Source: Clarkia xantiana subsp. parviflora
Taxonomy: Eukaryota; Streptophyta; Magnoliopsida; Myrtales; Onagraceae
Direction: 5' to 3'
DNA: 64,000 nt
Assembly: GCA_036873135.1 (NCBI GenBank)
Contig: JAPTYO010000010.1
Coordinates: 6,982,634-7,046,633 of the forward strand
The notes under the pieces are model-generated. The model did no database searches. It saw only the letters and a program-made list of their open reading frames with translations, and was not told where the DNA came from. A program made the position numbers and the translations under genes. Of this stretch, positions 57,728 through 64,000 are shown in pieces; within the stretch, counting starts at the first letter, position 1; each line of letters begins with the position of its first letter.

Positions 57728-58003
57728 TTACCCGACAACCGTGATATTAAGATACTTGCGTGCAAAATCAACAAGAGCCGACATCTCGGTCTCGTCAATG
57801 AAACCGTCGCCGTTACGATCGACTTTCTTGAGGACACGGCGGCCCTTGATGCGGCAGAACCAAGCACCGTGGGCTCGCATAGCCTCGCAAATCTCAGCCT
57901 TGCTAAGCTTTCCGTCCCCGTTTTCGTCAAACTTTCTCAGCATCCACCGCTTGAACTCTTCCATCTTCATCTTCTCATCATGCCCACCGTTTTTAAACGC
58001 CAT
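57728..58003 (-). CDS. Small two-EF-hand calcium-binding protein, paralog 3
   Basis: Intronless, 91 residues from the conserved MAFKN start; an ATG two codons upstream is possible but is not shared by the paralogs. The EF-hand loops are DENGDGKLSKAE (26-37) and DRNGDGFIDETE (62-73). It has HGAWFC where the others have HGGWFC. It is the closest relative of paralog 2, 4.3 kb away on the same strand, consistent with tandem duplication. Confidence 0.92.
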   Translation of the reverse strand: MAFKNGGHDEKMKMEEFKRWMLRKFDENGDGKLSKAEICEAMRAHGAWFCRIKGRRVLKKVDRNGDGFIDETEMSALVDFARKYLNITVVG

Positions 58004-58103
58004 CAACAATAATTTAATTTATTAATTTTCCACTTCCACTCTACTCTATCTATATCAACTTTAGTGTTTATTTACGTAAATATTTCCTGGAAACAAACTC
58101 CCA

Positions 58104-58111
58104 TATTTATA
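58104..58111 (-). promoter_or_regulatory. TATA box of EF-hand gene 3
   Basis: TATAAATA on the minus strand about 100 bases upstream of the ATG. Confidence 0.7.
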
Positions 58112-58788
58112 GTCCCCGGCCTTCCCTTATCTAAGTGGTATATTATTATATTCATTTCTAAGCCACCCACCCCACCCCCCCAAAAAAAAAAAAAGTTTAT
58201 CTTTATACTTCGATTGGTTATGGCGTGGCATCATCCTGCATTGTATTATATTCCATTAATTATTGTTATTATTTTATTATATATTTATATACTCTCTATC
58301 TATCTCTATATATAGACGTAGTTATTGATTTATTAAGTTAGATCATGATATTTGTCAAAATCATTTTTTTAGGTTTACCACTATTTTTCCTAGATCAATC
58401 AATTTTGTAGAATTATTGAAAAAAAAAACATTGTAGGATTAATAGTTTACTTCTCTAATATTTAATTACGTGATACAAGAATCTTAAAACAAACTAGAAA
58501 AACCTCATTGTTAAATGGTTTTATATTAATTTAATGGCTGCTATATATATATATTGGTCTCGTTTAATTAGCTATTATCATGTTTTAATACATATGTCGA
58601 TATATTTGTTTGATGTTAGTTAATATAAAAAAAATTATATGCAACTTATACTGAGTCATACATTTTTTTTTAACGATTCTATGATTTACAAATTATTATG
58701 GATATAGATGTGGATTTTTTTTTAATTATATGCTATCAGGTATATTTCTTATTTGCATTCATTACTATACAAATTAATAAAAATAAGA

Positions 58789-58790
<2 letters not shown>
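58112..58790. other. Upstream of EF-hand gene 3, no further gene
   Basis: AT-rich with short homopolymers; may contain promoter elements. Confidence 0.4.

Positions 58791-58854
<64 letters not shown>
58791..58854. repeat. TA microsatellite (about 64 bp)
   Basis: Uninterrupted AT dinucleotide tract. Confidence 0.92.
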
Positions 58855-58856
<2 letters not shown>

Positions 58857-61001
58857 TAGTTTAGTATCTATAGTACAAATCTCACACATTGTGTAATTGA
58901 AAACTATTATAATATAGAAATTCACAATTAATTAGCATCACGTGAGCCTTTAATTAGTATTTATTATATACATTCAAATAAAGTTTAAGAAAAAATAAAA
59001 ATTGCATAAATTACAAAAGTATTTAAATCATATTTTAGTCATCTAGAAATCAAACAGCTAAATTGTTCGTCCATTTTAGCTTGTTAGAGTTAATCATGTC
59101 AAATTGTTTATTCATTTTTAATAAATCTTTATAAAGAAAGCCCTAAAACTAGATAAACTTTTACAAGGTTAAAAGTATTTAAACCCTCAAAAAAAAAAAA
59201 AATGCACGTGTCGCTAATAACATCCCCAAATGGTGCTATATATTTTGTATTTTAGAGTGAATAATTAGCTAATTTTGTTGTTTATAGTTGTTTCAGATAA
59301 CACTATTTTGGTGAGAAAAAAAAATCATGATTCAATGTATAAGCATCAAAACAATCATATTATTCACTGCATAGATATAAGAATGAATCAACAGTGACAC
59401 GGAATATTGCTCTTAATTAAAGGACATTCAAACAAACAAAATTACTTGATGATCGTTATCAGCAAAGTCGTTAAAGAGAGTCTCTTGGTCTTCATATTCT
59501 TCAATTTTCTTTCTACTTTTAGCGAATCTAGAGAGATTCTCCACTTCGATGATAGTTATATTCTCATAATAATAGGTACTGATCGACGAATGTCACTGTT
59601 AAATTTCATCCACTTGTTCACGTAAAGGCTACTCATATAGTCTGATAGAGAAACATATATACAGTTGTCCATGTCCTAGCTAAAATACTCGATGTGGGGC
59701 CCAGAAGAGACAAATTTGACCCTTGCTATAGCTAACCCTAACCCTAGGATTTTTATTTTTCTGCAGTCTAAAATCTAGCTAGGAGTTGGAATAAGAGAAA
59801 AATAATGACCTTAATTAACCTTAAATTACAAAGGCCAAGTGAATAACACTGAATGTGTATGTATAAAGAATTATATGTGGTTGAGATCTTATTTTCCAAC
59901 AAAACCCTATATATATATATATATATAACTATAGCCAACAAAAGTTAATTAGAATAAGTAAGTACTTGTAGTACTACGTACGTGCATGCACGAATAAAAG
60001 AGAACTTAATTTGAGTTTACTAAAGTAATAATCTATTCACTAGACCTTCATTAACTATTATTTTATTTGTATTAATTGTTGGGGTGATTCTGCATAATGC
60101 ATACTTGTGTTGCATGCTTATCTAATTTATAATAATATTCTAATGTCTCATTTTTACCGTTAAAGAAAGTTTTTTCATGAAGATTGTGATTCTTTTATAT
60201 CCTAATTAATAAATGAAAATGAATTTTCTTTCAATCTCTCGGGGCACATGAAAAGGAAACAGAATATATGGTATATATATATAATTATATCCACTTAATT
60301 TTAATCATATACACCCTTTCGGAGATATCTACATCGATCTTCAAAGATATATTATTCTATTCCCATGTGTCTGCGATTCACTAGTCACTTGAGAAAAGGA
60401 TCATTTGCTGAAGGAATAATTAAAGTAAAATATCATCTTAAACCGTAAAGAATACATTAATTCCCTAATAAACCTAATATTTTATGATCAGCATTATTTT
60501 CAGCATTATTTTCAGTCTTAAAAACCCAAAAAAAAAAAAGTAAGTGAAAATTATTCTAAACGTGGATCAAACAATATATTACGAGTGATGTCTTTCTGAA
60601 ACAGGTCGAGTTATTTAGTTGCGTAACGGACAAGGAAACAAAGTAACGGACAAGGAAACAAAGATGGTCCATACGAATTATATTGATAGGGGTGCTCTAG
60701 AAAAATGGAGAACTTTATAGAAGGCCCGCTCGAGTCTCACGACTTGTCCACTTTCGACACAAATGCTCATGGTATATAATTAAAGTGTGGTATCTTAGTG
60801 GTTGTGTGGCCACCAAAAATAAAATAAGTTCTAACTAATTAGGGAATCTAGTAAATGGAGAGATGATTATTCTCTAAGAACAATCAAAGGTGAGATTCTG
60901 TTAGGCAGTATAATAGGCGATGCTGCTTTAAATAATGCTGATTTAATTAGTGCATATCTAGTTTGAGTAAACTCGGTGGCAACGTGGCAAGCTAAATCAG
61001 G
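58855..61001. other. Intergenic, nothing supported
   Basis: AT-rich, stop-rich sequence. Small features only: CTAACCCTAACCCTAGG at 59731 (telobox-like) and a tandem repeat of AACGGACAAGGAAACAAAG near 60626-60662. Confidence 0.5.
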
Positions 61002-61009
61002 CATGGAAC

Positions 61010-61483
61010 TAGGGGTGGCAATGGGTCACGGGTAATCCGTGACCCGCGGGGCCCCGCCCCGATTTTGACCCGTTGACCCGTGATCCGTGACCCGTGGGGC
61101 GGGTACGGTTTTGGGGTCGCCCCGCCCCGTTGACCCGCCCCGCCCCTTATGTGGATAATTTATATATATTACACGTATTTATATAAAACTATATAGGTAA
61201 TATAATATATAATTAAAATAATTAGAATTTGTGACTTGTATTTGGATTTGAAGTTAAATTTATTATTTGTGATTTAAATTTTAAATTGAATTTGTATATG
61301 GTAAATATAGAATTTAGAGTTTAAATTGCTAATAATATATTATGTACCACTAATAGGTGACCCGCGGGTCGACCCGCCCCGCCCCGCGAACTGTGTGGAG
61401 CGGGTACGGATCGACCATCTCGACCCGCGGGGCGGGTACAGGGCAAGCGATACCCGCCCCGACCCGCCCCGTTGACAACCCTA
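61010..61483 (+). mobile_element. hAT-type MITE, second copy of the 32057 family
   Basis: It runs from TAGGGGTGGCAATGGG to GTTGACAACCCTA and aligns with 32057-32537 along its whole length, including the GACCCGCCCCG ends and AT-rich middle. The flanks CATGGAAC and ATGGGAAC suggest a mutated 8-bp duplication. Confidence 0.85.
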
Positions 61484-61502
61484 ATGGGAACTCTCAAATC
61501 TG

Positions 61503-61531
<29 letters not shown>
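61503..61531. repeat. Poly-A tract (29 bp)
   Basis: 29 consecutive A shortly after the hAT copy. Confidence 0.9.
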
Positions 61532-61533
<2 letters not shown>

Positions 61534-61735
61534 GTTAATTACTATTTACTAGTATATTTGTAATTAATTAATTCCACCATATATATATACAAGTTTAATG
61601 ATTCTAACTTTATATTTATTCAGTGATAATGAAGTTATCAATTTGTTTCAATTTAAATATGCCTACTAAAAATTTGATATAGTAGTACAATTAACGAATG
61701 AAGAATAAGTAAATTTCTTCCAATTCTATGATAAA

Positions 61736-61933
61736 TTAAATTCTTCCAAGTTCTTCCTTACTGTAAATTATAGTCTCCCTAAATGTGGCATAAGATAGAG
61801 GCAAAGAACACAATAATATCACAGCTCGATCCCCATCATTTACTATGGCATCCATATTTTTCAAATCTTCAACAAAAGTCATAATTCTACATTGTGTTAT
61901 ATGAGTGAGGGAGTTTCCATATTGTATATACAT
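61736..61933 (-). pseudogene. Copia gag scrap
   Basis: A 65-codon frame with FVEDLKNMDAIVNDGDRAVI and LLCSLPLSYATFRETI. This is the UBN2-type gag signature (relative of the common LLCSLP-SY-F-ETL block). It lacks any other element part. Confidence 0.75.
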
Positions 61934-62394
61934 ACCTACAATGAAAATAAAATCATTTATTCAATGCAATCCAACTTAACGATTTACAGTTCATTATAAG
62001 CAATTGTATTATTTGTAGCAATTTTATGATGATGTAATATAATATGCGGAGGCGACATCATTCGATGACATAATCAATCAACACACACTTTGTTCCAACA
62101 ATCAAAAGAAAAAAAATGGCATCCTAGCTAGCTATATATTCGGGGTACCATATCTCTTCTTTTGTAGAATATTGTAGTAGAGAGCTAAAAGCTACAGGCG
62201 CTAGTGGTGGATTTTACAGTGTTCTTGTTTTTCTTTAGGGTTTGCTTATAATTAGATGAGACTTACCTCTTAATGCCTTCATTACTCTCTTTTTCCACTT
62301 AGACTAAATAGTAAAATGAAACTTGTGGATATACACTCCCATTTTTTTATATCATGATGATCACACATATGGATTCAATGTATCAGGGTGGGTA
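61934..62394. other. Intergenic, nothing supported
   Basis: AT-rich interval without coding potential. Confidence 0.45.
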
Positions 62395-62794
62395 TAGCCA
62401 GCTCCCGGACCAGCCTCGCGGGTCGACGTGGCCCATTTTATACTTTTCATTGGGCAGGGCGGGTCGCTCTGCGCGCTGTCCTTTTAAGTGACATAATTTA
62501 TTATCACAAATCCTAAAACATAAATTCTATATTCAGTATATTCAAATGCAACTTCAAATTTGAATCACAAATTTAACTTCAAATCCAAATCATCAAACTC
62601 ATTAGAACCCTTGTTCATTTGAGTATGTATTATACTACCCATATAATTTTATATAGTATATATATAATACACTTACGAGGCGAGGCCGGTTTGCGAGGCC
62701 TCACGACCTCAAATTCTAACCGTCCCATATCCCACGGAACATATGTCGACATGCAAAATTAGGGCGAGTATCCGTGATCCGTTGACACATCCTA
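62395..62794 (-). mobile_element. Diverged, inverted relative of the 32057 hAT MITE family
   Basis: It starts AGGGTGGGTATAGCC and ends GTTGACACATCCTA. The middle (CACAAATTTAACTTCAAATC) is the reverse complement of the family's AT-rich centre. More decayed than the other two copies. Confidence 0.6.
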
Positions 62795-62845
62795 ATCACA
62801 TATATACACAGGTGGGTATACCAAACGGATTCAGATCACATATGT

Positions 62846-63010
62846 CACTCTTCATGCTCCAATTGGTGTCTCACCGTTGTGATGTTGACACGTACTTGGT
62901 ATAGTTAATTTAAAAAAAAAAAAAAAAAACCTATACAGATTGGTGAAGTCTAAAAGGAAAATATTAAATTTAACGACACGTGTCAAGATCTGAAAAGTGA
63001 GACATGATTA
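62846..63010. mobile_element. MITE related to 52864-53033
   Basis: Decayed ends around CACTCTTCATGCTCC and AAAGTGAGACATG, with TCACCGTTGTGATGTTGACACG matching the family arm. Confidence 0.45.
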
Positions 63011-63642
63011 GGAGTAGGGATAGTATAGTAGGTAATCTGAATCCATATCAAATTCCTATTATTTGATTATTTATTATTTAGTTAATTATTAATAAATAAT
63101 AGTTGACTAATTTTATTTCTCCAAAATAATATGGGCTGGATTTGGCATATAAAATAGTGGGCCCATTTCTCGAATAGCCCCAACGGCTATATGACAATTC
63201 CACGACCCGGCCCGTGTTTAGGTAACCGTAAAGTAAACGGGTCGGTAAAATGGGAATGGACGCTGGCTGGGCCCCGCACGCCTACGTTCGTCGCTTCATT
63301 GGTACTCTCACGGCACACGCGTGCAGATCCCGCGCTCACTTCCATGTTTTTTATACTTTTGATGAGATAGGGGTCCCGACTTCTGTATTCCGTGATGTCC
63401 TGACGTCCAAATCTTTGCTTGACAATCGGAATCCATATCATTTCTCGTAGACATGTGATACGGAATCCGAAAACAGGTTCTGAGAGATTACGAATTCTCT
63501 TTTAGTGGCATGACCTGTAAAAGGTGTTAACTTTTGGGGTTTTTATTTTTCCCTCACAGTCGGAACACTTCGGATGCTAAACATCGGAATCACAAACATA
63601 TTATGAACATTTTGAGTCACCCACCAGATCAAATAAAAAGAA
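63011..63642. other. Intergenic, no convincing gene
   Basis: The stretch 63190-63400 is more GC-rich, with open frames on both strands that lack recognisable motifs. It could be an exon remnant or promoter DNA; I cannot support a gene. Confidence 0.35.
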
Positions 63643-64000
63643 GGGTCAATAACCTTGGAGAGGTCTGAAGTTTGGTCATTGTGAATTTGAGAGGTCTGAA
63701 GATTGAAATGGTGATAACAGAGGTCTGAAGTTTCGACTTGTAGATAATAGAGGTCTCCGTTAGTTTTTTCCGTTAAAACTGACAGAAGTTGGTCATGTGC
63801 ATTGCATGTGACAAGAAATAAAAGAAAATTCCAAAAATATCCTTCTTGCATCTCACATGTTTGAATGAAAAGACGAAAATGCCCTTAAGGCCACCACCCA
63901 ACTCCGGCGACCACAACCCGACTCCGGCGACCACAACCCGACTCCGGCGACCACAACCCGACTCCGACGACCATCACACAACTCCGACGACCACAACCGC
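63643..64000. mobile_element. Foldback MULE-like element, copy 6 (cut by window end)
   Basis: It starts GGGTCAATAACCTTGG and carries the family phrases AGAGGTCTGAAG, AGGTCTCCGTTAG and TTGGTCATGTGC. The core shows a 20-bp tandem repeat CTCCGGCGACCACAACCCGA from about 63902. The right arm lies outside the window. Confidence 0.8.

Noticed and set aside
59731..59747. CCCTAA repeats as an interstitial telomere
   Set aside because: Only about two units, which is common in plant promoters and random AT-rich DNA; too short to call telomeric.
63250..63450. Open frames on both strands
   Set aside because: Short, no motif, no splice context. Kept only as uncertain intergenic sequence.

Overview
The window is nuclear DNA from a flowering plant, most likely a eudicot. 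The genes are split by short GT-AG introns, the intergenic DNA is AT-rich, and much of the sequence is plant transposable elements. I recognise six host genes: a PP2C phosphatase (3884-6657), a BKI1-like brassinosteroid regulator (15915-17607), a lipin-type phosphatidate phosphatase (19298-22893), and three related two-EF-hand proteins on the minus strand (23840-24118, 53106-53381, 57728-58003). The exon joins I give for the first three keep frame throughout. In Arabidopsis, BKI1 and PAH2 lie close together on chromosome 5 (from memory), so this may be a conserved block, with the lipin gene being PAH2-like.

Layout. 0-3 kb: a copia pol fragment cut by a Helitron cluster. 3-7 kb: the PP2C gene. 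7-15.6 kb: noncoding DNA with a foldback repeat, a poly-C tract, a GC-rich insert, two PIF/Harbinger-type MITEs, a diverged tandem duplication, a Helitron 3' end and the first of six foldback elements. 15.9-24.2 kb: the gene-rich core, with two TRIM elements and a hAT insertion in a lipin intron. 24.9-32.6 kb: two more foldback elements, a TRIM-like repeat and a set of hAT elements, one nested inside another with exact target duplications. 32.9-52 kb: a four-layer nest. A short solo LTR holds a degraded copia element. The copia element holds a young 10.7-kb non-autonomous gypsy-type element and a second solo LTR, and that LTR holds a foldback element. 52-64 kb: two EF-hand genes among MITEs, an LTR remnant, three hAT copies or relatives, a copia gag scrap and a sixth foldback element cut by the window end.

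The most striking structures are four. (1) A foldback family with termini close to GGGTTAAGAACC and 9-10 bp target duplications, present six times with different palindromic cores. (2) The 33603-44292 element, which carries gag-protease on the minus strand, a second gag-like fragment, a 131-bp minisatellite built of hairpin-like half-units, and a five-exon gene on the opposite strand. (3) The nest itself, whose layers are ordered by target duplications. (4) A lipin protein of about 590 residues that seems to lack the middle domain of plant PAH proteins.

Exon borders were found by eye from splice consensus, frame continuity and remembered family features. No alignment or database search was run. 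Species, expression and element ages are not established.
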